The position numbers and the translations under genes are program-made. 32,276 bases of DNA from Vreelandella salicampi. Lineage in GTDB: Bacteria; Pseudomonadota; Gammaproteobacteria; Pseudomonadales; Halomonadaceae. The DNA is taken from assembly GCF_013415105.1 (NCBI RefSeq), contig NZ_JACCDF010000022.1, forward strand, positions 1 to 32,276. Reading direction: 5' to 3'. Position 1 is the first letter of the stretch. Each line of letters opens with the position of its first letter. Below, one piece after another: positions 17,431 to 29,673 of the stretch. The notes under the pieces are model-generated. The model made no database searches. It was not told the DNA's origin and was given only the letters and a program-made list of their open reading frames with translations.

Positions 17431-17448
17431 ATAATAGCGCTGTATTAT
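17431..17448. promoter_or_regulatory. Palindrome in the metF/AEC divergent region
   Basis: A perfect inverted repeat ATAATA-GCGCTG-TATTAT. It lies 43 bp upstream of the metF start and about 120 bp upstream of the AEC gene. It may be an operator or overlap a -10 region. The regulator is unknown, and a chance AT palindrome is possible. Confidence 0.3.
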
Positions 17449-17570
17449 CCGCTATTTTGGCCGTTTGAAAGCGCGACGGCCAATGAAAGATTCCACGCGC
17501 CAACGTTAATTCAGCTCATGATGGACGCCCCTTAGGGAAAGCCGCATGAGAAACCACCAGGAAAAAAGCC

Positions 17571-18509
17571 ATGGAGAACCTTGCCGCTAATACATTAATG
17601 GGGCCGCTATTGATGCTGCTCGGCTTTGTCGGCTTAGGCTGGCTGGCCGCAAAAATGCTGCGTGTTGACCCACGCCCCATCGCCACGCTGTTGGTCTACT
17701 TGATCGCCCCATTAACGTTCTTTCGCGCATTAATGGATGGCGGCCCCACACCCGAGTATCTGCTCCTCACGCTGATTCTGTTTACCGTCAGCAGCGTCAT
17801 TGCGCTCGCCGTTCGTGCGCTCACGCACCAGCGCTTTGGTGCGCAGGAAGGCGCACTGTTGGCCTTTTCCGCGGGCACGGGCAACACCGGCTACTTTGGT
17901 TTGCCGGTGGCGATGATCGTACTGCCACCCGAGGGCATAACACTTTATCTGTTCTGTATTTTAGGCGTCACGCTGTATGAGTTTACGGTGGGATTTTACG
18001 TCAGCGCTCGCGGGCAGTTTTCCGTACGCCAGAGCCTGATAAAAATTGCGCGCTTGCCGCTGCTGTATGCCTTTTTAGCGGCGCTTTTGCTCTCGCACCT
18101 TGACGTGGCGCTGCCCGACTCGTTAATGACCTCGCTTGAGGTATTTCCCGCCACTTATACGCTGCTCGGCATGATGATCATTGGCATGACGTTAAGTCAG
18201 GTGACGCTCGCTGCCTGGGATACACGTCTGGTGGCTGCCTGCGTGATGCTACGCTACGGACTATGGCCGCTGGCTACGCTGGCCATTGTCTTGCTGCTGC
18301 AGTACTCCGTAGCGCTGTCACCGGAACTCGCCATGGCAATTTTGCTACTCGGCGTGGTGCCCATGGCGGCCAACGTCGTCGTGGTGGCGATGGAGCTGGG
18401 GATTGCGCCGCAAAAAGGCGCATTAGCCGTGTTGGTCACCACGTTGATGGCGCCCTTTTTGATTCCGCTGTATCTCGGCTTGATGGTGCGTCTCACCGGG
18501 CTGGGTTAG
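17571..18509 (+). CDS. AEC (auxin efflux carrier) family transporter
   Basis: A 312-residue inner-membrane protein with about 10 hydrophobic segments arranged as two five-helix halves. The segment FSAGTGNTGYFGLPVAMIVL and the later GVVPMAANVVVVAMELG contain the helix-breaking Asn/Pro crossover motifs of the AEC/BASS-like fold. Bacterial members carry malate, malonate or other organic acids (MdcF, MleP), but the substrate is not predictable here. AGGAAAAAAG precedes the ATG. It ends 12 bp from the stop of convergent ligB, with no terminator visible between them. Confidence 0.85.
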   Translation: MENLAANTLMGPLLMLLGFVGLGWLAAKMLRVDPRPIATLLVYLIAPLTFFRALMDGGPTPEYLLLTLILFTVSSVIALAVRALTHQRFGAQEGALLAFSAGTGNTGYFGLPVAMIVLPPEGITLYLFCILGVTLYEFTVGFYVSARGQFSVRQSLIKIARLPLLYAFLAALLLSHLDVALPDSLMTSLEVFPATYTLLGMMIIGMTLSQVTLAAWDTRLVAACVMLRYGLWPLATLAIVLLLQYSVALSPELAMAILLLGVVPMAANVVVVAMELGIAPQKGALAVLVTTLMAPFLIPLYLGLMVRLTGLG

Positions 18510-18521
18510 TGATTGAGTGAG

Positions 18522-20267
<1,746 letters not shown>

Positions 20268-20297
20268 CTAGCCCAGCGGTTTGCCTCGATGGAAACA

Positions 20298-20331
20298 AAA
20301 ATACCCCCGGCCTGAGCCAAAGGGGCATTTT
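20298..20331 (-). terminator. metK terminator
   Basis: A 10-bp stem pairs 20298-20307 with 20322-20331; on the minus strand the arms are AAAATGCCCC and GGGGTATTTT, with one G-U pair. A T-rich tail follows on the minus strand. It lies 43 bases past the metK stop and isolates ligB from metK transcription. Confidence 0.75.
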
Positions 20332-20373
20332 CTGGCGTTTTCCGCTTTCGCTTACATAGCGTTAAGAAAAAGC

Positions 20374-21594
<1,221 letters not shown>

Positions 21595-21650
21595 CGCGCT
21601 CTTGACCCTCTGGGTGACGGCTGCGGCATACAGCATCAGCAGGAAATCAC

Positions 21651-21667
21651 GGCAGGAGTGCCCTGCC
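21651..21667 (-). other. Hairpin in the metK leader
   Basis: Perfect arms GGCAGG (21651-21656) and CCTGCC (21662-21667) around a five-base loop, 57 bases upstream of the metK start. No U-run follows on the minus strand, so it is not a terminator. I do not recognise a known SAM-riboswitch consensus. Nearby palindromes (GGGTAACCC at about 21687-21695) suggest further structure or a binding site. Confidence 0.35.
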
Positions 21668-21837
21668 CACATAATATAAAGAAGCGGGTAACCCACTCCG
21701 GGAGGCAGAGTTTACACGCTGTTGGCAGTGCTTCCCAGACTCTACCCCCACGACAGCGCGGTAGAATTTGCCGCCGCTGCCGAAGTCAGCGACAATAGCG
21801 CCCTTATTATTTCCGTTTGCAGGCGAGGAGCACCCCC

Positions 21838-23835
21838 ATGCCGTCCCGTTTTGAGCTGGCCAATGCCATTCGCGCCCTTTCCATGGACGCCGTTCAGAAA
21901 GCTAAATCTGGCCACCCTGGCGCGCCCATGGGTATGGCGGATATCGCTGAAGTGCTGTGGAATGACAACCTCAAGCATAACCCCGAAGACCCCAAATGGC
22001 CCGACCGTGACCGCTTTGTGCTCTCCAACGGCCATGGCTCGATGTTGCTCTATTCGCTTTTGCACCTAAGCGGCTACGATTTAAGCCTTGAGCAGCTGCG
22101 CAACTTCCGCCAACTCCACTCGCCCACCGCGGGCCACCCGGAGTACGGCTACGCGCCGGGTATTGAAACCACCACCGGCCCGCTGGGTCAGGGCTTAGCC
22201 AATGCCGTGGGCATGGCGATGGCAGAAAAAACGCTGGGCGCGCAGTTCAACCGCCCCGGCCACTCCATCGTCGATCACCACACATGGTGCTTTGTGGGCG
22301 ATGGCTGCCTGATGGAAGGCATCTCCCACGAGGTCGCGTCGTTCGCCGGCACGCAACAGCTGGGCAAGCTGATTACGTTCTACGATGACAACGGCATCTC
22401 CATCGACGGCGAGGTAGACGGCTGGTTTACTGACGATACCGCTAAGCGCTTTGAGGCCTACGGCTGGCATGTCGTGCCTAACGTCGATGGTCACAAGCCC
22501 GATGAGATTCAAGCGGCCATTGAGCTTGCCAAGCAGAACAGTGACAAGCCCAGCCTGATCATCTGCAAAACCATTATCGGTTTTGGCGCCCCCAACAAGC
22601 AGGGTAAAGAGGAAGCGCATGGCGCGCCGCTGGGTGACGACGAAGTCGCCGCTGCACGTAAACAACTCGACTGGCCTCACGCACCGTTCCATATTCCTGA
22701 GCCGATTTACTCCGCCTGGGATGCACGCGACGCGGGTAAAAACCGCCAGCAAGCGTGGGAAGAGCGCTTTAGCCGTTACGCCGAGGCCTTCCCCAGTGAA
22801 GCACGCGAGTTCAAGCGCCGCATCAAGGGGCAGCTGCCGACGGAGCTCTCCAGCGAAGCACTGGTGCAACAAGCTCAAGAGAAAGGCGAGAATATTGCCT
22901 CACGCAAGGCATCGCTCGCCGCGCTCAACACGCTTGGCCCGCAAATGCCAGAGCTACTCGGCGGTAGCGCCGACCTTGCCCCGTCTAACCTTACGTTCTG
23001 GAACGGCGCCAAAGCGATCACCCCAGACGATGCCAGCGGCAACTACCTGCACTACGGCGTGCGCGAATTTGGCATGGGCGCGATCATGAACGGCATCGCG
23101 CTGCATGGCGGTTTCGTCACTTACGGTGCGACCTTCCTGATCTTTATGGAGTACATGCGCAACGCCGTGCGGATGGCCTCCTTGATGGGGCAGCAGGCGA
23201 TTTACGTCTTCACCCATGACTCTATCGGTCTCGGCGAAGACGGCCCGACGCACCAGCCCATTGAGCAGCTTACCAGCCTACGTACCACGCCCAATTTGTG
23301 TACCTGGCGCCCTTGCGATGCCGCCGAAACGGCTGCCTCCTGGGATGCTGCGCTCAAGCGCCACTCTGGCCCGTCAGCGCTGGTGCTCTCGCGCCAGAAC
23401 TTGCCGCACCAAACACGCAGCACAACCCAGCTGGCCGATATCCAGCGCGGCGGCTATGTGCTTAAAGACAGCGACGGCACGCCGGAACTGATTTTGATCG
23501 CCACGGGTTCGGAAGTCGCATTGGCCATGGACGCTGCCGCCGAACTGGATAGCGCCGGGCACGCGGTGCGCGTGGTATCCATGCCCTCTACGTACCGCTT
23601 CAATGGCCAGGACACCGAGTACCGTGAACGCGTTTTGCCCAGCCACGTCACCAAGCGTATTGCCATCGAAGCGGGCCATGCCGACTACTGGTACAAATAC
23701 GTGGGCTTAGGTGGCCGCGTGATTGGCATGACCACCTACGGCGAATCCGCCCCGGCAGGCGATCTGTTCAAGCACTTTGGCTTTACCGTCGATAACGTGG
23801 TGAAGCAGGCAAGTGAACTGCTCAGCCAACACTAA
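21838..23835 (+). CDS. tkt: Transketolase
   Basis: A TPP- and Mg-dependent enzyme of the pentose phosphate pathway that moves two-carbon units between sugar phosphates. The 665-residue chain has the N-terminal [18 protein letters not shown] (His26), the TPP motif [13 protein letters not shown] ending in DDN, and the Pyr-domain segments [19 protein letters not shown] and [19 protein letters not shown]. The start at 21838 follows CGAGGAG; a TTG seven codons upstream runs through that site. lrgA begins nine bases after the stop, so this is the first gene of a tkt-lrgAB-epd-pgk-fba set. Confidence 0.96.
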   Translation: MPSRFELANAIRALSMDAVQKAKSGHPGAPMGMADIAEVLWNDNLKHNPEDPKWPDRDRFVLSNGHGSMLLYSLLHLSGYDLSLEQLRNFRQLHSPTAGHPEYGYAPGIETTTGPLGQGLANAVGMAMAEKTLGAQFNRPGHSIVDHHTWCFVGDGCLMEGISHEVASFAGTQQLGKLITFYDDNGISIDGEVDGWFTDDTAKRFEAYGWHVVPNVDGHKPDEIQAAIELAKQNSDKPSLIICKTIIGFGAPNKQGKEEAHGAPLGDDEVAAARKQLDWPHAPFHIPEPIYSAWDARDAGKNRQQAWEERFSRYAEAFPSEAREFKRRIKGQLPTELSSEALVQQAQEKGENIASRKASLAALNTLGPQMPELLGGSADLAPSNLTFWNGAKAITPDDASGNYLHYGVREFGMGAIMNGIALHGGFVTYGATFLIFMEYMRNAVRMASLMGQQAIYVFTHDSIGLGEDGPTHQPIEQLTSLRTTPNLCTWRPCDAAETAASWDAALKRHSGPSALVLSRQNLPHQTRSTTQLADIQRGGYVLKDSDGTPELILIATGSEVALAMDAAAELDSAGHAVRVVSMPSTYRFNGQDTEYRERVLPSHVTKRIAIEAGHADYWYKYVGLGGRVIGMTTYGESAPAGDLFKHFGFTVDNVVKQASELLSQH

Positions 23836-23844
23836 CACGTTCAT

Positions 23845-24210
23845 ATGCCAGCGATTATGGCGGCACTGAGCGGTTTTCTGTGGCTAATCAGCTTCTGGCT
23901 CATCGGTGAAGTGGTGGTGTATTTCACCGTTTTGCCGGTTTCTTCCGGGGTGATCGGGATGCTTTTATTATGCATCACGCTCGCCCTGCGAGGCGGCGTC
24001 CCTGAGAGCGTGGCCTGTGCGGCGCAACCGCTGATTGCCCTGTTAGCGATGCTGATTATGCCCGGCGTTGTGGGCGTGTTCTTTATCGCCGGCGAGCTTG
24101 TCGGGCAGTGGACGGCGATTCTCGTCGGGTTGGTGCTGGGCACGCTGCTTAGCGTTGTGACCACGCTATGGTTAATGCAGCGCCTCATGCGAGGTCATCA
24201 TGCTGAGTGA
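23845..24210 (+). CDS. lrgA: CidA/LrgA-family small membrane protein
   Basis: A 121-residue protein with four hydrophobic segments, the size and pattern of LrgA/CidA. The central VSSGVIGMLLLCITLALRGG and the later PGVVGVFFIAGELVGQW match conserved family blocks. It works with LrgB; known relatives were first described as holin/antiholin-like, and later as pyruvate (B. subtilis PftAB) or glycolate/glycerate (plant PLGG1) transporters. No clear SD precedes the ATG, which is nine bases after the tkt stop, so coupled translation is likely. It overlaps lrgB by 11 bases. Confidence 0.85.
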   Translation: MPAIMAALSGFLWLISFWLIGEVVVYFTVLPVSSGVIGMLLLCITLALRGGVPESVACAAQPLIALLAMLIMPGVVGVFFIAGELVGQWTAILVGLVLGTLLSVVTTLWLMQRLMRGHHAE

Positions 24211-24916
24211 ACCGCTGATCGAGCGGCTAACCGAAACTCCGCTGTTTGCCGTTGGGCTGACGCTTGCCGCCTACTTGCTGGGTATGGCGCTATTTCGGCG
24301 CTTAAAGCAGCCGCCATGGCTACCGGGAATCCTGATGGCGGCACTGCTGCTCGCGGGCTTTCTCGCTATCAGCGGCATTCATTACACCGCTTATCAAGAC
24401 GGCGCCGCTTGGCTTTCCGTGTTACTCGGCCCCGCCACGGTGGCGCTGGGGATGCCGCTCTACCAGCAGTTGCCGCGGATTCGTGAGCTGTGGCGCCCGC
24501 TTGCCATCTGTTTACCAATCAGCGCCAGCCTTGCTGCGTTTTATGCCGTGGGCATCGCGAAGCTGATGGGCGCCTCCGACCACGTCATGGCCTCATTGGC
24601 AGCCAAATCGGTTACCGCGCCAATCGCCATTGGCATCACCGAACAGCTCGGCGGCTCGGTGGCGCTTTTAATGGGGGCGCTGCTGATTACCGGCGTCGCC
24701 GCCATTGCCTTTGTCAGCCTGGTGGCGCGGGTGATGAAGATTCGTGACGAACGCTTGATTGGCTTTGCGCTCGGCCTCAACGGCCATGCGCTCGGCACGG
24801 TACGGGCGTTTGAAATCGGCCCCACTGCGGGCGCCTTTGCGTCGCTGGGCATGAGCCTGACCGGAATTTTTACTGCCCTTCTTCTGCCATTGGCTTGGCG
24901 CTTGCTCGGCGGATAA
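24200..24916 (+). CDS. lrgB: LrgB-family membrane protein
   Basis: A 238-residue inner-membrane protein with about six or seven hydrophobic segments. Family motifs are visible: LLGPATVALGMPLYQQ, SLAAKSVTAPIAIGITEQLG and the C-terminal GLNGHALGTVRAFEIGPTAG followed by FASLGMSL. It is the permease-like partner of LrgA. GAGGT precedes the ATG inside lrgA. epd follows after 23 bp. The position inside a glycolysis/pentose-phosphate operon favours a small organic-acid transport role over a lysis role; this is inference. Confidence 0.88.
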   Translation: MLSEPLIERLTETPLFAVGLTLAAYLLGMALFRRLKQPPWLPGILMAALLLAGFLAISGIHYTAYQDGAAWLSVLLGPATVALGMPLYQQLPRIRELWRPLAICLPISASLAAFYAVGIAKLMGASDHVMASLAAKSVTAPIAIGITEQLGGSVALLMGALLITGVAAIAFVSLVARVMKIRDERLIGFALGLNGHALGTVRAFEIGPTAGAFASLGMSLTGIFTALLLPLAWRLLGG

Positions 24917-24939
24917 CAGCCTGCGAATCGAGGAGAGAC

Positions 24940-26010
24940 ATGGGAGAGCCAGTTGCCCCCTACCGCATCGCCATCAACGGTTACGGCCGCATCGGACAGT
25001 GCGTGCTGCGCGCGCTGGTGGAGCGCGAGCTGCCCCACCTTCAAGTGGTGGCCATCAACGAGCTCTCAGATCTTGCCACCATCGCTTACCTAACCCGTTT
25101 TGACACGACCCATGGACGCTTTCCCGGCAAGGTGGAACACGCAGAAGAAAACGGTGCCGACCACCTGATCATCAACGGTCAGTACATTCGCGTGTTGAAT
25201 GAAACTGACCCGGCAAAGCTCCCTTGGCGCTCACTCGACGTGGATCTTGTACTGGAGTGCTCCGGCAGTTTTAAGGATCGCGCCACCGCCGAGCAGCATC
25301 TAGCGGCTGGCGCCAAGCGGTTGCTTTTCTCCCAGCCGGCGGAGAGAGACGTCGACGCCACGATTGTGTGGGGCATCAATCACGACATACTGGATGCTCG
25401 ACAACGTATTCTCTCTGCCGCGTCCTGCACCACGAATTGCCTCGTGCCGCTACTCACGGTGTTAGATGAAGCGCTCGGGGTGGATCACGGCGTTACCACC
25501 ACCATTCATTCGGCAATGAACGATCAGCCCGTCATCGATGCGTACCACCAGACCGACCTGCGCTTGACACGCTCGGCGATGCAGTCGATTGTGCCGGTCG
25601 ATACCGGGCTTTCTCGTGGTATTGGCCGCTTGATGCCCTCACTGACTGACCGCTTTGAGTGCCTGCACATGCGGGTCCCTACGATCAACGTCTCGGCCAT
25701 GGACATGGCCATCACAGTGCGCCGCGATACTCACGCGCATGAGGTCAATCGCCTACTGCAAACGGCGAGCCAAACACGGCTCAATGGCGTGCTCGGCTAT
25801 ACGGAGACACCCATGGCGTCAATTGACTTTAATCATGACCCGCGCTCCGGCATCGTCGATGCCACTCAAACCCGTGTCGCCGGCACGCGGCTCGTCAAAC
25901 TGTTTTGTTGGTTTGACAATGAGTGGGGATTTGCCAACCGCATGCTGGATATCAGCCTGCACCTAGCGACGCTTTGCTCGCAATCCCGCGTGATGCCTTT
26001 AACGAACTGA
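24940..26010 (+). CDS. epd: D-erythrose-4-phosphate dehydrogenase (GapA-like)
   Basis: Oxidises erythrose-4-phosphate to 4-phosphoerythronate with NAD, feeding pyridoxal-phosphate synthesis. The 356 residues have the NAD fold start [17 protein letters not shown] and the catalytic cysteine in SAASCTTNC (Cys163). The segment [14 protein letters not shown] has the Epd-type pattern rather than the HAYTGDQ type usual in glyceraldehyde-3-phosphate dehydrogenases. [19 protein letters not shown] and [11 protein letters not shown] also agree with Epd. The ATG at 24940 follows GAGGAGAG. Gene order epd-pgk-fba is the common gammaproteobacterial one. Some residual GAPDH activity cannot be excluded. Confidence 0.88.
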   Translation: MGEPVAPYRIAINGYGRIGQCVLRALVERELPHLQVVAINELSDLATIAYLTRFDTTHGRFPGKVEHAEENGADHLIINGQYIRVLNETDPAKLPWRSLDVDLVLECSGSFKDRATAEQHLAAGAKRLLFSQPAERDVDATIVWGINHDILDARQRILSAASCTTNCLVPLLTVLDEALGVDHGVTTTIHSAMNDQPVIDAYHQTDLRLTRSAMQSIVPVDTGLSRGIGRLMPSLTDRFECLHMRVPTINVSAMDMAITVRRDTHAHEVNRLLQTASQTRLNGVLGYTETPMASIDFNHDPRSGIVDATQTRVAGTRLVKLFCWFDNEWGFANRMLDISLHLATLCSQSRVMPLTN

Positions 26011-26050
26011 TCGACTCTCTTTACCGCTATCAATACGAGGACAGCTTCGC

Positions 26051-27220
26051 ATGAACGTGCAAAAAATGACCGACCTGCCGCTAAACGGGCAACGCGTACT
26101 GATTCGTGAAGACCTGAACGTCCCGGTCAAAAACGGCAGTGTCTCCAGCGACGCCCGCCTGCGCGCGGTGTTGCCGACGATTCAAGCCGCCGTTGACGCC
26201 GGCGCGAAAGTGCTGCTGATGAGCCACCTCGGCCGCCCCACGGAAGGCGAGCCTGCCGAGGAATTTTCCTTAGCACCGGTGGCCACCCATCTTGGCGAGC
26301 TATTGGGGCGCCCCGTCAAGCTGGTAAAAGACTACCTGGGCGGCAACCTTGAACTGGCCGATGGCGAGGTCGTCCTGTTAGAAAACGTGCGCTTCAACAA
26401 AGGCGAGAAAAAGGACGACGAAGCACTTGCCAAGCAATATGCCGCGCTGTGCGATGTTTTCGTGATGGATGCGTTCGGCACCGCTCACCGCGCTCAGGCG
26501 TCAACCCACGGCGTTGCTCGCTTTGCGCCTCAGGCATGTGCTGGCCCGCTTCTCGCCAACGAGCTCGAAGCGCTGGAGAAAGCACTGGCCCACCCGGCGC
26601 GGCCGATGGCGGCTATCGTTGGCGGCTCCAAAGTATCCACCAAACTCGACGTACTGAATGCGCTCTCCGAGACGTGCGATCAGCTCATTGTGGGGGGCGG
26701 TATCGCCAACACTTTCATCGCCGCAGCAGGTTACAATGTGGGCAAATCGCTTCACGAGGCTGATTTGATTGCGCAGGCTAAAACGCTGATGAAAACAGTC
26801 GATATTCCGCTACCCACCGATGTGGTGGTGGCCACTGAGTTTTCTGAGTCGGCGCAGGCTACGGTGAAGCCGGTTGACCAAGTTGGCGATGATGAAATGA
26901 TTCTGGATATCGGCCCCGAAACTGCCGTGCACTTGGCCAGCCTGCTAAGAGAGGCGGGTACCATTTTATGGAACGGCCCGCTGGGCGTTTTCGAGATCGA
27001 CCAGTTCGGTAAGGGTACCGAAGTGATCTCGAAGGCCATCGCCGAAAGCCCGGCCTTTTCCATCGCGGGCGGTGGCGATACGCTAGCCGCCATCGATAAA
27101 TACGCCATCGCTGAGCATATTTCTTATATCTCCACCGGTGGCGGGGCGTTCTTGGAGTACGTTGAGGGCAAAACGCTGCCTGCCGTCGCTGCGCTAGAGG
27201 CCGCCGCCCAGCACGGTTAA
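26051..27220 (+). CDS. pgk: Phosphoglycerate kinase
   Basis: Transfers phosphate between 1,3-bisphosphoglycerate and ADP in glycolysis and gluconeogenesis. The 389 residues carry the N-terminal signature [24 protein letters not shown], the mid-domain [24 protein letters not shown] and the nucleotide-binding [11 protein letters not shown]. The length is standard. GAGGA precedes the ATG. It sits 40 bp after epd and 67 bp before fba. Confidence 0.96.
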   Translation: MNVQKMTDLPLNGQRVLIREDLNVPVKNGSVSSDARLRAVLPTIQAAVDAGAKVLLMSHLGRPTEGEPAEEFSLAPVATHLGELLGRPVKLVKDYLGGNLELADGEVVLLENVRFNKGEKKDDEALAKQYAALCDVFVMDAFGTAHRAQASTHGVARFAPQACAGPLLANELEALEKALAHPARPMAAIVGGSKVSTKLDVLNALSETCDQLIVGGGIANTFIAAAGYNVGKSLHEADLIAQAKTLMKTVDIPLPTDVVVATEFSESAQATVKPVDQVGDDEMILDIGPETAVHLASLLREAGTILWNGPLGVFEIDQFGKGTEVISKAIAESPAFSIAGGGDTLAAIDKYAIAEHISYISTGGGAFLEYVEGKTLPAVAALEAAAQHG

Positions 27221-27287
27221 TACGTCATCATTTGCACGTTTACGCATTCATACAAACCACTATAGACCACTAAAGTAAGGTGTCCCC

Positions 27288-28352
27288 ATGGCTTTAATCA
27301 GCATGCGCCAAATGCTGGATCACGCCGCCGAGTACGGCTACGGCATTCCGGCATTTAACGTCAACAACCTTGAGCAGATGCGCGCGATTATGGAAGCCGC
27401 CGATAAGACCGATTCGCCGGTCATCATTCAGGCGTCTGCCGGTGCGCGTAAATATGCCGGGGCGCCGTTTCTGCGCCACTTGATTTTAGCGGCCGTCGAA
27501 GAGTTTCCGCATATTCCGGTCGCCATGCACCAAGACCACGGCACGAGCCCCGCGGTATGCCAACGCTCGATTCAGCTGGGTTTCTCTTCGGTAATGATGG
27601 ACGGCTCGCTTGGCGAAGACGGCAAGACGCCGATGGATTACGCCTACAATGTCGACGTCACGCGCCGCACCGTGGAAATGGCGCACGCTTGCGGTGTCTC
27701 CGTCGAGGGTGAACTGGGTTGCTTGGGTAGCCTGGAAACCGGCATGGCCGGCGAAGAAGACGGCATCGGCGCGGAAGGCAAGCTCGACATGGAGCAGCTT
27801 TTAACCGACCCGGAAGAGGCCGCTGAATTCGTCAAAGCCACCCACGTGGACGCGCTCGCCATTGCCATCGGCACCAGCCACGGCGCTTACAAGTTCACGC
27901 GCCCGCCCACCGGCGATACCCTTTCCATCCAGCGCATTAAAGAGATCCACGCACGCATCCCCGATACGCACCTGGTGATGCACGGCTCCTCCTCGGTACC
28001 GCAGGAGTGGCTTGAGGTAATCAACCGTCACGGCGGCGAAATCCCTGAAACCTACGGCGTTCCGGTAGAAGAAATCGTCGAAGGCATCAAACACGGGGTA
28101 CGTAAGGTCAACATCGACACCGACCTGCGTCTCGCTTCCACCGGTGCGGTACGCCGCTTTCTCGCCGAGAACCCGGCGGAGTTCGACCCGCGCAAATTCC
28201 TCAAGGAAACCGTTTCGGCCATGCGCGATCTGTGTATCGCACGTTACGAGGCTTTCGGCACGGCTGGCAATGCCTCAAAGATCAAACCGATCAACCTCGA
28301 AGCGATGTTCAAGCGCTACGAAAGCGGTGAGCTCGCCCCCAAGGTGAAATAA
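27288..28352 (+). CDS. fba: Fructose-bisphosphate aldolase, class II
   Basis: Cleaves and forms fructose-1,6-bisphosphate using zinc. The 354-residue chain has the first zinc-ligand histidine in [11 protein letters not shown], the [14 protein letters not shown] loop, [14 protein letters not shown], the zinc histidine in [23 protein letters not shown] and [11 protein letters not shown]. The sequence type is the CbbA-like (class IIB) group found in pseudomonads and halomonads rather than the E. coli FbaA group. It is the last gene before a strong terminator. Confidence 0.95.
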   Translation: MALISMRQMLDHAAEYGYGIPAFNVNNLEQMRAIMEAADKTDSPVIIQASAGARKYAGAPFLRHLILAAVEEFPHIPVAMHQDHGTSPAVCQRSIQLGFSSVMMDGSLGEDGKTPMDYAYNVDVTRRTVEMAHACGVSVEGELGCLGSLETGMAGEEDGIGAEGKLDMEQLLTDPEEAAEFVKATHVDALAIAIGTSHGAYKFTRPPTGDTLSIQRIKEIHARIPDTHLVMHGSSSVPQEWLEVINRHGGEIPETYGVPVEEIVEGIKHGVRKVNIDTDLRLASTGAVRRFLAENPAEFDPRKFLKETVSAMRDLCIARYEAFGTAGNASKIKPINLEAMFKRYESGELAPKVK

Positions 28353-28373
28353 CGGCCTTAAATAATGGCTCTT

Positions 28374-28405
28374 AAAGGCAGCTCAATGTGGCTGCCTTTT
28401 TATTT
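28374..28405 (+). terminator. Terminator after fba
   Basis: Arms AAAGGCAGC (28374-28382) and GCTGCCTTT (28391-28399) form a 9-bp stem with an eight-base loop, followed by a T-rich tail. It lies 22 bases past the fba stop and closes the tkt-to-fba unit. Confidence 0.9.
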
Positions 28406-28529
28406 AGCACCCACTTTGGGCAGGAAAAGAGATAGAACACCGTTCGCTAACGTCGTAAAATATTATCTCTTTACTAGCATTTTTCTTTTGTGTCCGATAA
28501 GCACGCCTAGGGCGTTGCAAGGATTGACG

Positions 28530-29240
28530 ATGTTTCTGCCTCTTCTGCTGTTTGATTGCGATGGTACGTTAGTGGATAGCGAGCCACTGCTGGCAGAAGA
28601 GATGGCCATTGGCCTTAAGGCCGTCGGTTTGCCTTTTGCCGCTTCTGATTACATGGGCGAATTTCGCGGAGCCCGTTTTCGCCGCATCGTTGCAGAGTTA
28701 CAAACACGTCATGGCGAGGTGGCCGCCGACCAGCTCGATATCATGGAAAGCGCCATGCGCGCGAACCTTGCCGAGCGCTTGGCCCACGAACTGACTACCA
28801 TACCCGGCGCCCAGGAAGCGCTCACCCAGCTCAGCGCCTACACAAGCGCCGTGGTCTCGAATGGCCCAGAGAATAAAATTCGTACTGCCCTTCACACGAC
28901 GGGACTCAGTGAGTATTTTGGCGAGCGACTGTTTAGCGGCTATACCGCCAACTGCTGGAAGCCAGAACCCTGCTTACATCTGCATGCCGCAAGCATTATG
29001 GGGTTTGCTGCCCGGGATTGTATTGCGATTGATGATGCGCTGGTTGGCGTTCAAGCCGCGCTCGAAGCCGGTATGACCGTCATTCATTTAAACCGCTTCC
29101 CTGACGCTGAAATGACCCCTGAAGGGGCCATCATGATCAGCAGCATGTATCAGCTACCCACCGTGGTTGAGCGCCTAACGCGACAGCGATGCGATGCGAA
29201 GGCTTTAACGGCCAAAAGTACGACCATAAAAGGAGCGTAA
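28530..29240 (+). CDS. HAD-superfamily sugar-phosphate phosphatase, YieH-like
   Basis: A 236-residue haloacid dehalogenase-like hydrolase. Motif I FDCDGTLVDSE has the nucleophile Asp9 and acid Asp11, motif II is VVSNGPENK, motif III includes the Lys in CWKPEPCLHLHAA, and motif IV is CIAIDDALVGVQAA. The small helical cap after motif I and the SNGP and FSGY segments resemble E. coli YieH (6-phosphogluconate phosphatase). The substrate is uncertain. The ATG at 28530 is preferred because AAGGA precedes it and motif I follows; an upstream extension would run from the fba terminator. yciH begins two bases after the stop, so they are co-translated. Confidence 0.82.
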   Translation: MFLPLLLFDCDGTLVDSEPLLAEEMAIGLKAVGLPFAASDYMGEFRGARFRRIVAELQTRHGEVAADQLDIMESAMRANLAERLAHELTTIPGAQEALTQLSAYTSAVVSNGPENKIRTALHTTGLSEYFGERLFSGYTANCWKPEPCLHLHAASIMGFAARDCIAIDDALVGVQAALEAGMTVIHLNRFPDAEMTPEGAIMISSMYQLPTVVERLTRQRCDAKALTAKSTTIKGA

Positions 29241-29242
29241 TC

Positions 29243-29617
29243 ATGCCCTCATTACGCGATCAGCTCGGCGGGCTGGTCTACTCTACCGACCAAGGCGATA
29301 CATGCCCGGCATGCCGCGAGCCACTGGACAAGTGCCGTTGCGAGGAGCTGGCCGAACAGGAACGCATCGCCGCGCTGGATGGCATCGTTCGCATTCGCCG
29401 TGAAACCAGCGGGCGCAAAGGCAAGGGCGTAACAACCCTAACGGGCATCCCTTTGCCTGAGAGCGAGCTAACGGCCTTAGCTAAGCGGTTAAAAAAGCGT
29501 TGCGGCACCGGCGGTGCAGTGAAAAACGGCGTGATTGAAATTCAAGGCGATCAGCGTGAGGCGCTGAAACAAGCGCTGACCGAGCTAGGTTATACCGTCA
29601 AATTGGCTGGCGGTTAA
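29243..29617 (+). CDS. yciH: SUI1/eIF1-like translation factor, YciH family
   Basis: A 124-residue protein. The N-terminal part has CPACREPLDKCRC, a possible metal-binding cluster. The C-terminal half is the SUI1 domain: GKGVTTLTGIPLPESEL, LKKRCGTGGAVKNGVIEIQG and a final AL..LGYTVK. Bacterial YciH is thought to affect start-site fidelity on the ribosome. The ATG at 29243 follows AAAGGAG; a longer frame overlapping the HAD gene lacks a ribosome site. It is the second gene of a two-gene unit with the HAD phosphatase and may continue into the NERD gene. Confidence 0.9.
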   Translation: MPSLRDQLGGLVYSTDQGDTCPACREPLDKCRCEELAEQERIAALDGIVRIRRETSGRKGKGVTTLTGIPLPESELTALAKRLKKRCGTGGAVKNGVIEIQGDQREALKQALTELGYTVKLAGG

Positions 29618-29673
29618 GGCATTTCCCCTTTAACCTCAGGGTGACACTAGCCGCAACCCGACAAGGCAATGGC

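Noticed and set aside
17546..17590. Possible 14-residue leader peptide ahead of the AEC gene
   Set aside because: The frame is very short, has no regulatory codon run or attenuator hairpin, and its ATG lies near the AEC ribosome site by chance composition.
21595..21696. N-terminal extension of MetK by 34 residues
   Set aside because: It has no similarity to the family start; the ATG at 21594 gives the conserved N-terminus.
22195..22878. Minus-strand open frame of 227 codons inside tkt
   Set aside because: It is antisense to conserved transketolase motifs, with composition typical of a shadow frame in GC-rich DNA.
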